Shown here: positions 34,992-43,416 of the stretch, in pieces | Layout: every line of letters starts with the position of its first letter | Numbering within the stretch: position 1 is the first letter of the stretch | NCBI RefSeq assembly: GCF_013409595.1 | Contig: NZ_JACCBD010000001.1 | Span: 2,604,001 to 2,668,000 of the forward strand | Direction of reading: 5' to 3' | Length of the DNA: 64,000 nt | Source: Leucobacter aridicollis | Lineage (GTDB): Bacteria; Actinomycetota; Actinomycetes; Actinomycetales; Microbacteriaceae | Program-made: the position numbers and the translations under genes | Notes under the pieces: generated by a model | What the model was told of the DNA's origin: nothing | Databases searched by the model: none | What the model saw: only the letters and a program-made list of their open reading frames with translations

Positions 34992-37055
34992 CTACTCCGC
35001 GGGGGTGTCTGGTTGCGTGGTGTCGGCCGGGCCCGGACGGTGGCCGTCGCCCTGCTCAGCACCCTCGGCGCCGTTCTCGCCGTGGTGCTGGGCGACCTTC
35101 TCGGCGGTCGGCCCGTCGGTGCGAACCTCCGCGGGGACCTCGATCGGCGGCCGATCCGAGACCGGCCGGTCGCCGTGCGAGAGCCAGGTTGAGCGCGGGG
35201 CCAGCTTCTGCACGTCGCGGAAAATCTCCGCGAGCTGCAGGTGATCAAGGGTCTCCTTCTCGAGGAGTTCGCGGGCGAGCCTGTCAAGCACGTCGCGGTT
35301 CGCCACGAGCACCTCGTAGGCCTCGTTGTGCGCCTGCTCGATGAGCGCGCGCACCTCGGCGTCGATCTGCACCGCGAGACCCTCGGAGTAGTCGCGTGAC
35401 TGGCCGAAGTCGCCCATGAACGCCCCCGGCTGCGCCTGTCCGAGCTTCACCGGGCCGACCGAGGTTGTCATGCCGTACTCGGTCACCATCTTGCGGGCGG
35501 TGGAGGTCGCCTTCTCGATATCGTTGCCGGCGCCGGTTGTCGGGTCGTGGAACACGAGTTCCTCAGCGACGCGGCCACCGAGGGCGTACGCGAGCTGGTC
35601 CTGCAGCTCGTTGCGAGTCACCGAGTACTTGTCCTCGAGCGGAATCACCATCGTGTAGCCGAGGGCGCGGCCGCGCGGCAGGATCGTGATCTTGGTGACA
35701 GGGTCCGTGTGGTTCAGCGACGCCGCCACGAGTGCGTGCCCGCCCTCGTGATACGCCGTGATGAGCTTTTCCTGGTCCTTCATGACGCGCGTGCGGCGCT
35801 GCGGACCGGCGATGACACGATCAATCGCCTCGTCGAGCGCACGGTTGTCGATGAGCTGCGCGTTGGAGCGGGCGGTGAGCAGCGCCGCCTCGTTCAGCAC
35901 GTTGGCGAGATCTGCGCCAGAGAAGCCGGGCGTCTTGCGTGCGACGACCTCAAGGTCGACGTTCTTCGAGAGCGGCTTGCCCTTCGCGTGGACCTGCAGG
36001 ATCATGAGCCTGCCGCGCATGTCAGGCGCGTCAACGCCGACCTGGCGGTCGAAACGGCCCGGACGCAGCAGCGCGGGGTCGAGCATGTCCGGGCGGTTGG
36101 TCGCCGCGATCATGATGACGTTCGCCTTCGGATCGAAGCCGTCCATCTCGACGAGCAGCTGGTTCAGGGTCTGCTCGCGCTCGTCATGGCCGCCGCCCAT
36201 GCCCTGGCCGCGGCGCTGACCGACAGCGTCGATCTCGTCGATGAAGATGATGGCGGGCGCGTTCGCCTTCGCCTCCTTGAAGAGGTCTCGGACGCGGCTC
36301 GCGCCGACGCCGACAAACATCTCGACGAAGTCCGATCCCGAGATCGAATAGAACGGTACGCCGGCCTCGCCCGCGACCGCGCGCGCGAGGAGCGTCTTGC
36401 CGGTGCCGGGAGGGCCGTACAGCAGCACGCCCTTCGGAATCCGGGCGCCGACCGCCTGGAAGCGTGAGGCGTCCTGCAGGAAGTCCTTGATCTCCTCGAG
36501 CTCCTCGACGGCCTCGTCTGCACCGGCGACGTCGGCGAAGGTCACGACCGGGGTCTCCTTCGAGACGAGCTTGGCCTTCGACTTGCCGAACTGCATCACG
36601 CCGCGTCCGCCGCCCTGCATCGACGACATCATCCACCACAGCAGTACGCCGATGAGCAGGAGCGGGAGCAGGAAGCCGAGCAGCGACCAGAACGGGTTCG
36701 GCTTCGGGACGACGTCGTTGAAGCCGTCCTTCGGCTTCGCCTCGTCGATCGCCGACACCACCTCTGCCCCGCGCTGATTCACGTAGTAGAAGAAGACATT
36801 CTCGCTGCCGGCCTTCTTATCGGCCTTCGTGAGCTCGAGGTTGACGCGCTGGTCGCCGTCGATGATCTCCGCCTGCTTGACCTTGCCCTCGGCGATGAGC
36901 TCGAGGCCGCGCTCGGTGCTCACCTCGCGGGTGTTGCTCCCAGAGAGGAACGACCACCCGAGCAGCAAGAAGACGACCGCGATCGCGATATACACGAACG
37001 GGCCCTTGAGCAGGCGCCGACCCTTTGTTGGGGTCTCGGACGATTTTTCAGCCAA
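34992..37055 (-). CDS. ftsH: ATP-dependent zinc metalloprotease FtsH
   Basis: A 687-residue membrane protease that degrades unfolded membrane proteins and some regulators. Two N-terminal helices (about 20-38 and 120-140) flank an external domain. AAA+ motifs: Walker [20 protein letters not shown] near residue 215, Walker [34 protein letters not shown]. The zinc motif is HEGGH (about residue 434). The C-terminal tail of about 80 residues is Pro/Glu/Gly-rich and probably disordered. The start codon is TTG, preceded by AAAGG. Confidence 0.97.
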   Translation of the reverse strand: MAEKSSETPTKGRRLLKGPFVYIAIAVVFLLLGWSFLSGSNTREVSTERGLELIAEGKVKQAEIIDGDQRVNLELTKADKKAGSENVFFYYVNQRGAEVVSAIDEAKPKDGFNDVVPKPNPFWSLLGFLLPLLLIGVLLWWMMSSMQGGGRGVMQFGKSKAKLVSKETPVVTFADVAGADEAVEELEEIKDFLQDASRFQAVGARIPKGVLLYGPPGTGKTLLARAVAGEAGVPFYSISGSDFVEMFVGVGASRVRDLFKEAKANAPAIIFIDEIDAVGQRRGQGMGGGHDEREQTLNQLLVEMDGFDPKANVIMIAATNRPDMLDPALLRPGRFDRQVGVDAPDMRGRLMILQVHAKGKPLSKNVDLEVVARKTPGFSGADLANVLNEAALLTARSNAQLIDNRALDEAIDRVIAGPQRRTRVMKDQEKLITAYHEGGHALVAASLNHTDPVTKITILPRGRALGYTMVIPLEDKYSVTRNELQDQLAYALGGRVAEELVFHDPTTGAGNDIEKATSTARKMVTEYGMTTSVGPVKLGQAQPGAFMGDFGQSRDYSEGLAVQIDAEVRALIEQAHNEAYEVLVANRDVLDRLARELLEKETLDHLQLAEIFRDVQKLAPRSTWLSHGDRPVSDRPPIEVPAEVRTDGPTAEKVAQHHGENGAEGAEQGDGHRPGPADTTQPDTPAE

Positions 37056-37161
37056 GTCTGGGCCTTTCGATCGGCAGATTACAGCGAGCTAAGCGTATCC
37101 GAGGCGTCTGACACTTCTCCTGCCCCGTCGTGCTTGTCCGCTCAGGGCGGAGAACCTAACG

Positions 37162-37719
37162 TTACTCGCCCGAGTACACGTGCGGTGCGAGGATGGCGAC
37201 GTCGCGGAGGTTTCTGTAGTCCTCTGCGTAGTCGAGGCCGTAGCCGACGACGAACTCAACGGGAATGTCGAAGCCGACGTACGCGACATCGACCTCCACC
37301 TTCAGCGCCTCCGGCTTGCGGAGCATCGTGCAGATGCGCACCGACTTCGCGCCCCGGCTCTCCAGGTTGTCCTTCAGCCACGAGAGCGTGAGTCCCGAGT
37401 CGATGATGTCCTCGACGATCAGCACGTCGCGGCCCGTGATGTCTGCGTCGAGGTCCTTCAGGATCTTGACGACGCCGCTCGATTTCGTGCCAACGCCGTA
37501 CGACGAGACGGCCATCCAGTCCATCTGCGCGTGGAAGTTCAGCTCGCGAGCGAGGTCGGCCATCACCATGACGGCGCCCTTCAGCACGCCAACCAGCAGC
37601 GGCGGCTCCTCGGCGTAGTCGCGCTCGATCTCGCGCGCCAGTTCAGCGAGGCGCACGCGAAGTTCTTCTTCGGTGTGCAGTACAACAGTGAGGTCATCGC
37701 CAAGATGTTTCGCGTCCAT
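37162..37719 (-). CDS. hpt: Hypoxanthine phosphoribosyltransferase
   Basis: A 185-residue purine-salvage enzyme that makes IMP and GMP from hypoxanthine and guanine with PRPP. The PRPP motif is VLIVEDIIDSGLTL (about residues 102-115); LVGVLKGAVMVMADL and YVGFDIPVEFVVGYGLDYAE are the other blocks. The ATG at 37719 gives the usual length; the frame stays open for another 102 codons into tilS sequence, which is spurious. tilS-hpt-ftsH order is common to many bacteria. Confidence 0.95.
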   Translation of the reverse strand: MDAKHLGDDLTVVLHTEEELRVRLAELAREIERDYAEEPPLLVGVLKGAVMVMADLARELNFHAQMDWMAVSSYGVGTKSSGVVKILKDLDADITGRDVLIVEDIIDSGLTLSWLKDNLESRGAKSVRICTMLRKPEALKVEVDVAYVGFDIPVEFVVGYGLDYAEDYRNLRDVAILAPHVYSGE

Positions 37720-37754
37720 GCGTCCATCGTAGTGCGCGGCGCGGGAGAGTCCGA

Positions 37755-38882
37755 TCAGCGTGCTGCTTGGCGGCTGTGCGCGCCTCGCGGTGATCCGCGC
37801 TGTGGCTCGAACGTGAGCTCGCCCCCAGCTCTGGTAACTCGGATGCCAGGCACGAACACCGGTCCCTGCCCGGCCCAGTGCGTGACAAGCGCCGCGATGC
37901 GCAGCGTGTGTTCGCGAGTGAGCGTGACGCCAAAGCGTTCCCGCGCCAGTCGGTGGATCGCCCGCTGGCGCACTGCAGCCGGAAGGCCCCCGAGCACGGC
38001 TACCCCTTCGGCGTCGATGCGCCATCGCTGCGCCGCGCTGCCGTCGGGGTCGTCGCCGGTCCCCTGCGTCTGCTGAAGTTTGCAGCTGAGCCGGTCGGCG
38101 CCGGCCGGAAGCAGCAGGACGTCGACGACCCTGCCGGCCCAGTCGTCGAGGGCGTCGGCGTCCTCACGGGCGAGGTCGGCGCTCCGCGCGAGCCCCGCGA
38201 CGGCCCCCGGCCCGAGTTCGTCGGCGAGCGTCGGCAGCACCGTCTCGCGAACGCGCACCCGCGCGTACGAGGTGTCACGGTTGTGCGGATCGTGCCACGG
38301 AGAGAGCCCGAGCTCGGCGCACGCGGCCTCGGTCGTGGCACGCGAGATCTCCGGGTCGTCGCCGAGCAGCGGGCGCACGAGCTCGACGCCCGCCGCCAAC
38401 GGCCGACGGCCGGGAATCCCCGCGATGCTCCGCGTTCCCGAGCCGCGCGCCAGCGCAAGCAGCACCTGCTCGGCCTGGTCGTCGCGTGTGTGGGCCGTCA
38501 GCACAGCGGCCGCGCCAACCTCCGTGGCGACCGCGCTGAACGCCGCGTAGCGCGCCTCTCGCGCGGCGGCTTCGGGGCCTCCCGCGGACGCCACCTCGAC
38601 GCGGCGCACCACGACCGGCGCGAGCCCGAGCTCACGAGCCTGGGCCGCCGCGGCCTCAGCCACCCGGTCCGAGCCGGTCTGGAGCCCGTGGTCGACGACG
38701 AGTGCTCCCGCGCGGACCCCTGCCTTCCCTGCTTCGGCGGCGACGGCGGCCGCTAGGGCCAGGGAGTCCGCCCCGCCGGAGAGCCCGACGAGCGCGAGCG
38801 GGTCGCCCGTGTCGGTCGCCCGGAGCGTGGCGAGTGAGCGGCGTACAGCCCGCCGTATCTGCATAAACTCCGGATGCTCCAC
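37755..38882 (-). CDS. tilS: tRNA(Ile)-lysidine synthetase
   Basis: A 375-residue enzyme that changes C34 of the AUA-reading tRNA-Ile to lysidine. The ATP-pyrophosphatase loop is LVGLSGGADSLALAAAV (about residues 31-47), followed by HTRDDQAEQVLLALARGSGTRSIAGIPG and RPLL. The C-terminal region is reduced compared with Escherichia coli TilS, as usual in actinobacteria. It begins the long minus-strand operon, divergent from ppa with about 100 bp between them. Confidence 0.95.
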   Translation of the reverse strand: MEHPEFMQIRRAVRRSLATLRATDTGDPLALVGLSGGADSLALAAAVAAEAGKAGVRAGALVVDHGLQTGSDRVAEAAAAQARELGLAPVVVRRVEVASAGGPEAAAREARYAAFSAVATEVGAAAVLTAHTRDDQAEQVLLALARGSGTRSIAGIPGRRPLAAGVELVRPLLGDDPEISRATTEAACAELGLSPWHDPHNRDTSYARVRVRETVLPTLADELGPGAVAGLARSADLAREDADALDDWAGRVVDVLLLPAGADRLSCKLQQTQGTGDDPDGSAAQRWRIDAEGVAVLGGLPAAVRQRAIHRLARERFGVTLTREHTLRIAALVTHWAGQGPVFVPGIRVTRAGGELTFEPQRGSPRGAHSRQAAR

Positions 38883-38891
38883 GCGTCCACG

Positions 38892-38915
38892 CTACCCGAG
38901 CATGTCATCGGGTAG
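38892..38915. promoter_or_regulatory. Inverted repeat between tilS and ppa
   Basis: CTACCCGA and TCGGGTAG pair perfectly (8 bp) around GCATGTCA. It lies 9 bp from the tilS start codon and 66 bp from the ppa start, in the divergent promoter region. It could be an operator or a leader hairpin for tilS. Confidence 0.4.
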
Positions 38916-38981
38916 CCTTAGCTTCGGCAATATTTCGCAACCAGGCCGACACGGGTCGACCACAAGCACGAAGGAGCGCGC

Positions 38982-39476
38982 ATGACCGCCGCATTTGATG
39001 CCGTCATCGAGATCCCCAAGGGAAGCCGCAACAAGTACGAGATCGACCACGAGACCGGGCGCGTATACCTCGACCGCGTGCTCTACACGAACTTTGTGTA
39101 CCCCGCCGATTACGGGTTCTTCGAGGAGACCCTCGGCGAGGACAACGATCCGCTCGACGTACTCGTACTGCTCGACTACCCGGTGTTCCCCGGTGTTGGC
39201 ATCAAGGTTCGCCCCGTCGGCGTGCTCAAGATGAGCGACGAGGCAGGCGGCGACGACAAGGTCATCGCTGTGCAGTACAAGGATCCGCGCTGGGCGCACA
39301 TTCAGGACGTCGACGACATTCCTGAGTACACCCGCAAGGAGATCGCGCACTTCTTCGAGCGCTACAAGGATCTCGAAGAGGGCAAGTGGGTCAAGGTTGA
39401 CGCCTGGGGCTCCGCTGCTGACGCTGAGCGCCTGATCGTCGAGGCGCAGGAGCGCCTCGCCGCACAGGGACACTGA
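38982..39476 (+). CDS. ppa: Inorganic pyrophosphatase
   Basis: A 164-residue family I soluble pyrophosphatase that splits pyrophosphate from biosynthetic reactions. Metal-binding Asp residues lie in GEDNDPLDVLVLLD (about residues 50-63) and EAGGDDKVIAVQYKDPRW; the N-terminal KYEIDHETGRVYLDRVLYT is typical. AAGGAGCG stands before the ATG. It is 11 bp from nagB on the same strand. Confidence 0.97.
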   Translation: MTAAFDAVIEIPKGSRNKYEIDHETGRVYLDRVLYTNFVYPADYGFFEETLGEDNDPLDVLVLLDYPVFPGVGIKVRPVGVLKMSDEAGGDDKVIAVQYKDPRWAHIQDVDDIPEYTRKEIAHFFERYKDLEEGKWVKVDAWGSAADAERLIVEAQERLAAQGH

Positions 39477-39487
39477 GGCTCGCCCCG

Positions 39488-40210
39488 GTGGAGGTACGCG
39501 TATTCGACGACGCGGTCTCACTCGGTCGGTTCGCCGCGGAGCAAGTGCTTGAGGCGATTGCGGCGAAGCCTGACGCCGTCATTGGCCTCGCGACCGGTTC
39601 ATCCCCGCTGTCGCTCTACGCGGCATGGGCCGAGCTCGCGCGCGAGCGCGGCACGGACCTCTCGGCTGTGCGAGGCTTCGCCCTCGACGAGTACGCCGGC
39701 ATCGACCCGGCCCACCCTGAGAGCTATCACTCGGTGATCGCACACGAGGTGGTCGCGCCCGTCGGGCTCACACCCGAGCAGGTATTCGTGCCATCGGCTG
39801 AGGCGACGGAGGAGGCTGCGGAGGCCTACGAGCAGGCGATCGCGGCAGCGGGCGGCGTTGACGTGCAGATCCTCGGGATTGGCCGCAACGGCCACCTCGG
39901 CTTCAACGAGCCGGGGTCCGCGCTCGATTCGCGGACGCGGCGCGTGGCGCTCACCGCCGAGACGATCGAGGACAACGCGCGCTTCTTTGACAGCGCCGCG
40001 GACGTCCCCACCGAGGCCATTACGCAGGGGCTCGGCACGATCATGGATGCCCGCAAACTTGTGATCCTCGCCGTCGGCGAGGCGAAGGCCGCGGCGGTCG
40101 CCGCAGCGATCGAGGGGCCGGTCACCGAGGCGATGCCAGCGAGCATCGCGCAGCGCCACCCGAACGTGGTGTACGTCCTCGACCGGGCGGCGGCGTCCCT
40201 GCTCTCGTAG
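39488..40210 (+). CDS. nagB: Glucosamine-6-phosphate deaminase
   Basis: A 240-residue enzyme converting glucosamine-6-phosphate to fructose-6-phosphate and ammonia. Visible blocks are IGLATGSSPLSLYAAWAEL (phosphate site), GFALDEYAGIDPAHPESYHS, LGIGRNGHLGFNEPGS and ILAVGEAKAAAV. The start is GTG. It follows ppa closely; a perfect terminator closes the pair. Confidence 0.95.
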   Translation: MEVRVFDDAVSLGRFAAEQVLEAIAAKPDAVIGLATGSSPLSLYAAWAELARERGTDLSAVRGFALDEYAGIDPAHPESYHSVIAHEVVAPVGLTPEQVFVPSAEATEEAAEAYEQAIAAAGGVDVQILGIGRNGHLGFNEPGSALDSRTRRVALTAETIEDNARFFDSAADVPTEAITQGLGTIMDARKLVILAVGEAKAAAVAAAIEGPVTEAMPASIAQRHPNVVYVLDRAAASLLS

Positions 40211-40227
40211 CCACCCAACACGCGCAG

Positions 40228-40258
40228 CGGCTCCCCGGGGATTCTTCCCGGGGAGCCG
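40228..40258. terminator. Bidirectional terminator between nagB and cueP
   Basis: CGGCTCCCCGGG pairs perfectly with CCCGGGGAGCCG (12 bp, 7-nt loop), followed on the plus strand by CGTCGTTGTTGTG. It serves convergent nagB and cueP. Confidence 0.88.
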
Positions 40259-40275
40259 CGTCGTTGTTGTGTGGG

Positions 40276-40857
40276 CTAGGCGCGGAGCTGCATCGTGGTC
40301 AGGCAGGTCGGATCAGTGTCGCCCGTCGTCACGCGCTGTTCGGCGACCCCCTGTTCCCCGACGACGCGAACGTCGAACTCGCCGTCGCGGGGCAACCAGA
40401 CACCGACGAAGCCGTTGTCTGCGGTTGCCGTGATCTCGTTCACAACAACCTCGCCGGTCCTGCTGTCGGTCACCGTGAGTTCGATGGGCGTGTTCTGCAA
40501 CTCGCCGAGGCACGTCGTCAGGCTGTGGAAGTCGCACGGGTGCGTTTGGTTTACGTACGGCGCGATCGAGAGGTAGAACCCTGCGTCCGCAAGCGGGAGA
40601 GTAACGTCGCCGGGCTGCAGAACAAGCTCGGTCGGACGAACTGACGCGATGAGGGCGTCCGGGCTCGGACGCTTGTCGACAGGCAGCCTGTCGAGGCCCT
40701 CAACGATGGCCTGTGCGTCGTCGGTAGCGAGGCCAAGCGCGGCAACCTGGTCGAGAGCGGCGGCAGGAGCCTCCGTCTCGGGCTCGGCGGCAGCGGTGCA
40801 GCCGGTGAGCAGGAGCGCGCCTGCGAGGAGCGTGAGAACAGCAGATCGGATACCCAT
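40276..40857 (-). CDS. cueP: CueP-family copper-binding lipoprotein
   Basis: A 193-residue protein with a lipoprotein signal (ALLLTGC, Cys at residue 20). The family motif HPCDFHSLTTCLGEL (about residues 106-120) holds the Cys and His used by CueP to bind periplasmic copper; an additional Cys is in DPTCLTTMQ. C-terminal part is a beta-sandwich. In enterobacteria CueP is induced by copper. No copper regulator or transporter is nearby, although a broken multicopper oxidase lies 19 kb away. Confidence 0.88.
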   Translation of the reverse strand: MGIRSAVLTLLAGALLLTGCTAAAEPETEAPAAALDQVAALGLATDDAQAIVEGLDRLPVDKRPSPDALIASVRPTELVLQPGDVTLPLADAGFYLSIAPYVNQTHPCDFHSLTTCLGELQNTPIELTVTDSRTGEVVVNEITATADNGFVGVWLPRDGEFDVRVVGEQGVAEQRVTTGDTDPTCLTTMQLRA

Positions 40858-40940
40858 ACTGGGTATTCTCGCAGAGTGAGCCGTGCGATTGCTGCGTCAC
40901 CCCCGAATCGATCAGACCGGACCCCGCGGAGACGCAAAAG

Positions 40941-40973
40941 GGGTGTCATCCGCGAGTAACGCGGATGACACCC
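40941..40973 (-). terminator. Terminator of the cold-shock gene
   Basis: GGGTGTCATCCGCG pairs perfectly with CGCGGATGACACCC (14 bp, 5-nt loop). On the minus strand it is followed by CCTTTTGCGTC, a classic intrinsic terminator. Confidence 0.93.
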
Positions 40974-40989
40974 CCAATGAAGACGTCGC

Positions 40990-41196
40990 TTAGGACAGCT
41001 TGCGGATGTTCACGGCCTGCGGGCCGCGAGCGCCATCCTCGGTGTCGAACTCGACCTGCTGGTTCTCCTCCAGGTCGCGACGGCCGGTGCCCTCAATTGC
41101 GCTGAAGTGCGCGAAGAGATCTGCCGAGCCGTCGTCGGGTGCGATGAACCCGTAGCCCTTTTCACTGTTGAACCACTTGACGGTGCCGGTTGCCAT
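40990..41196 (-). CDS. cspA: Cold-shock protein
   Basis: A 68-residue OB-fold RNA chaperone. It starts [18 protein letters not shown], with RNP1 (KGYGFI) and RNP2 (DLFAHFS) motifs. Usual length. ATG at 41196 is right after AGGAA; the longer open frame upstream is spurious. The gene has a GC-rich structured 5' leader and a strong terminator. Confidence 0.97.
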   Translation of the reverse strand: MATGTVKWFNSEKGYGFIAPDDGSADLFAHFSAIEGTGRRDLEENQQVEFDTEDGARGPQAVNIRKLS

Positions 41197-41258
41197 AAGA
41201 GCATTCCTTTGTGATGCGGAGCCGCCGGGGCGGCTCATAATGGTCGCGCCGAGGCGCG
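41197..41258 (-). promoter_or_regulatory. Structured 5' leader of the cold-shock gene
   Basis: Two perfect GC hairpins adjoin in the leader: GAGCCGCC/GGCGGCTC (41219-41236) and CGCGCC/GGCGCG (41245-41258), ending 22 nt before the start codon. Cold-shock mRNAs commonly have such temperature-sensitive leaders. The rest of the 320-bp gap (41259-41516) shows no other feature apart from an AT-richer stretch near 41395-41425. Confidence 0.5.
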
Positions 41259-41516
41259 GATTGAACTTATCAGCGGGACAGCCCGGGGAAACACACCAGC
41301 GGCTGTGAGACACTGAGGCGAAGCGATCGGAAAGAAGGCGCCGATACGTGTAACCCTACCGCACCACCGCCCAAAACAAGCCTGAACCAAGTTTCGTGAT
41401 AAATCCTTAACTTTTGTGTTCTCAATGGCTGAGCTGAGCGACGGTCTCTGAACTGCACCCCGGCCCGCACGGCGTCTGGTGCGCCGAGCACGCCCCGCAG
41501 CCGCTAACGTTAGAAC

Positions 41517-43271
41517 ATGCGTTCGAATCCCGCGACCCCCGCTGTGCGGTGGTGCGCGCTCGGGCGCACCACCGGCGGCGACTTCGAAGCGCTCGCACAT
41601 CACGCGGACGGCACCGCGTCTGGGCCCACCCCGATCCCGGTCGGCGATCTGGCAGGATTCGTCGCCACGCTCGAGCGCGACCACGCCCCGCGCTGGGTGT
41701 GGCAGAGCTCCGCGGCCGTCTACCCCCAGCTGCTCTCAGCGGGCGTCAGGGTCGAGCGCTGCCACGATCTGCGGCTCTGCCACCAGATTCTCCGCAATTC
41801 TCAGTACGTCGCCGATCGGTCGGCCCTCGCGGCGGCGACGCAGTGGATCGCCACCCCAGCTTCGGAGGACATCAGTGCCGCGGATTCCGGGCCCGCACTT
41901 TTCGACCTCGACGCGCTCCCGCGGGGGCACAACCAGCCGGCCACGCTCGCGGACGCCCTCTCCGAGTACGACCGCCAGCGCGCGGCCGTCAACGGCTCGA
42001 GCCATCCCGGGCGGCTCTCGCTCCTGCTCGCTGCCGAGTCGGCGGGCGCCCTCATCGCCGCAGAACTCGCGGCGGCCGGCATCCCCTGGGACGCGGCGGA
42101 GCACGATCGGATCCTCACCCGGGCGCTCGGACCTCGCCCAGCAAGCTACGCCGACAAGCCGGCCCTGCTCGCAGCCGCGGGCGCCCGCGTCCGCGAGGCG
42201 CTCGGAGACCCGCTGCTGTCGCTCGACTCTCCCCCGAAGCTTCTCCGCGCGCTGCGAGCCGCCGGAATTCAGACGTCCTCCACGTCCCAGTGGGAGCTTG
42301 CAGAGCACAGCCATCCCGCGCTCGGGCCGCTGTTCGAGTACAAGAAGCTCTCTCGCCTCCTGACCGCGAACGGGTGGGCGTGGCTCGACGAATGGGTGCG
42401 CATGGGACGTTATCGCCCCGTGTATATTCCCGGCGGCGTCGTCACCGGGCGCTGGGCGTCGAACGGGGGCGGGGCCCTCCAGCTCCCCCGCGTGCTCCGC
42501 CCTGCGCTCAGGGCCGACCCCGGCTGGACGCTCGTCATCGCGGACGTCTCCCAGCTCGAACCGCGCGTGCTCGCGGCGATGTCCGGCGACACCGCGATGG
42601 CCGCGGCGGGGCGCGACACGGATCTCTACTCAGGCATCGTTGCGACGAGCACGATCGCGAACCGTGACGACGCGAAGATCGCGATGCTCGGGGCAATGTA
42701 CGGCGCGACGTCCGGCGAGAGCGGCCGGCTCGTCCCCCAGCTCAGGCGGGTCTTCCCGCGCGCCATGGGGCTCGTCGATGGGGCCGCCGATATTGGCGAG
42801 CGTGGCGGGACAGTGACGACCTGGCTCGGCCGCTCCTCCCCCGAAGCCGACCTCGACTGGCGCGAGGCACAGTCGCAGGCGAGCATGCCTGGCGCGACAC
42901 CACAGGACGAGCAGATTGCCAGGCGGAGTGCTCGGGAGCGCGGCCGCTTCACCCGGAACTTCGTGGTGCAGGGCACCGCGGCCGAGTGGGCGCTCGCCTG
43001 GCTCGCCGAGATACGCAAGCAGCTCGCGAGTTTTCCCGAGAGCGAGCACTCGCCCTCCGCGGAGAGCTCCGGCCCGGTGTTCTCGCGCCGCCCGCATCTC
43101 GCATTCTTTCTGCACGACGAGATCATCGTGCACACACCTGCTAACCAGGCCGCACAGGTTGCGGAGGTCGTCCAAGCGGCGGCAGCAGCCGCCGGAAATC
43201 TCCTGTTCCCGGGCGGAGCCGTTGACTTCAGGCTCGACCTGCACATCACGGACCGGGCAACGAAGCAGTAA
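41517..43271 (+). CDS. Family A DNA polymerase-like protein (bifunctional 3'-5' exonuclease/polymerase type)
   Basis: A 584-residue protein. The polymerase part (about 300-584) has family A motifs: A, DVSQLEPRVLAAMSGDT; B, RDDAKIAMLGAMYGATSGE; C, FFLHDEIIVH (Asp and Glu of the VHDE type). The N-terminal 200 residues are poorly conserved and lack clear exonuclease acidic motifs. It is smaller than PolA (about 900 residues) and without the 5' nuclease; actinobacteria carry such a second Pol I-like protein besides PolA. Motif A has Pro where PolA has Leu (DYSQIELR). The role is probably in repair (inference). Confidence 0.87.
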   Translation: MRSNPATPAVRWCALGRTTGGDFEALAHHADGTASGPTPIPVGDLAGFVATLERDHAPRWVWQSSAAVYPQLLSAGVRVERCHDLRLCHQILRNSQYVADRSALAAATQWIATPASEDISAADSGPALFDLDALPRGHNQPATLADALSEYDRQRAAVNGSSHPGRLSLLLAAESAGALIAAELAAAGIPWDAAEHDRILTRALGPRPASYADKPALLAAAGARVREALGDPLLSLDSPPKLLRALRAAGIQTSSTSQWELAEHSHPALGPLFEYKKLSRLLTANGWAWLDEWVRMGRYRPVYIPGGVVTGRWASNGGGALQLPRVLRPALRADPGWTLVIADVSQLEPRVLAAMSGDTAMAAAGRDTDLYSGIVATSTIANRDDAKIAMLGAMYGATSGESGRLVPQLRRVFPRAMGLVDGAADIGERGGTVTTWLGRSSPEADLDWREAQSQASMPGATPQDEQIARRSARERGRFTRNFVVQGTAAEWALAWLAEIRKQLASFPESEHSPSAESSGPVFSRRPHLAFFLHDEIIVHTPANQAAQVAEVVQAAAAAAGNLLFPGGAVDFRLDLHITDRATKQ

Positions 43272-43416
43272 CGCACCTTACAGGAGCACCCGAATATCCT
43301 ACCAATCGCAAATCTACCTTGGACGCGCGCGGTAGAATTGCAAGACAATCGCAACTTAGGTTCGGGCCCCAGCACTACTCGTCTGCGCCCTCGGGCCAAG
43401 AGGGAGGGGCTGAATT

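Noticed and set aside
41517..41545. Second tRNA-like GTTCGAATCCCGC
   Set aside because: It lies in the first codons of the polymerase gene and has no pairing T-stem.
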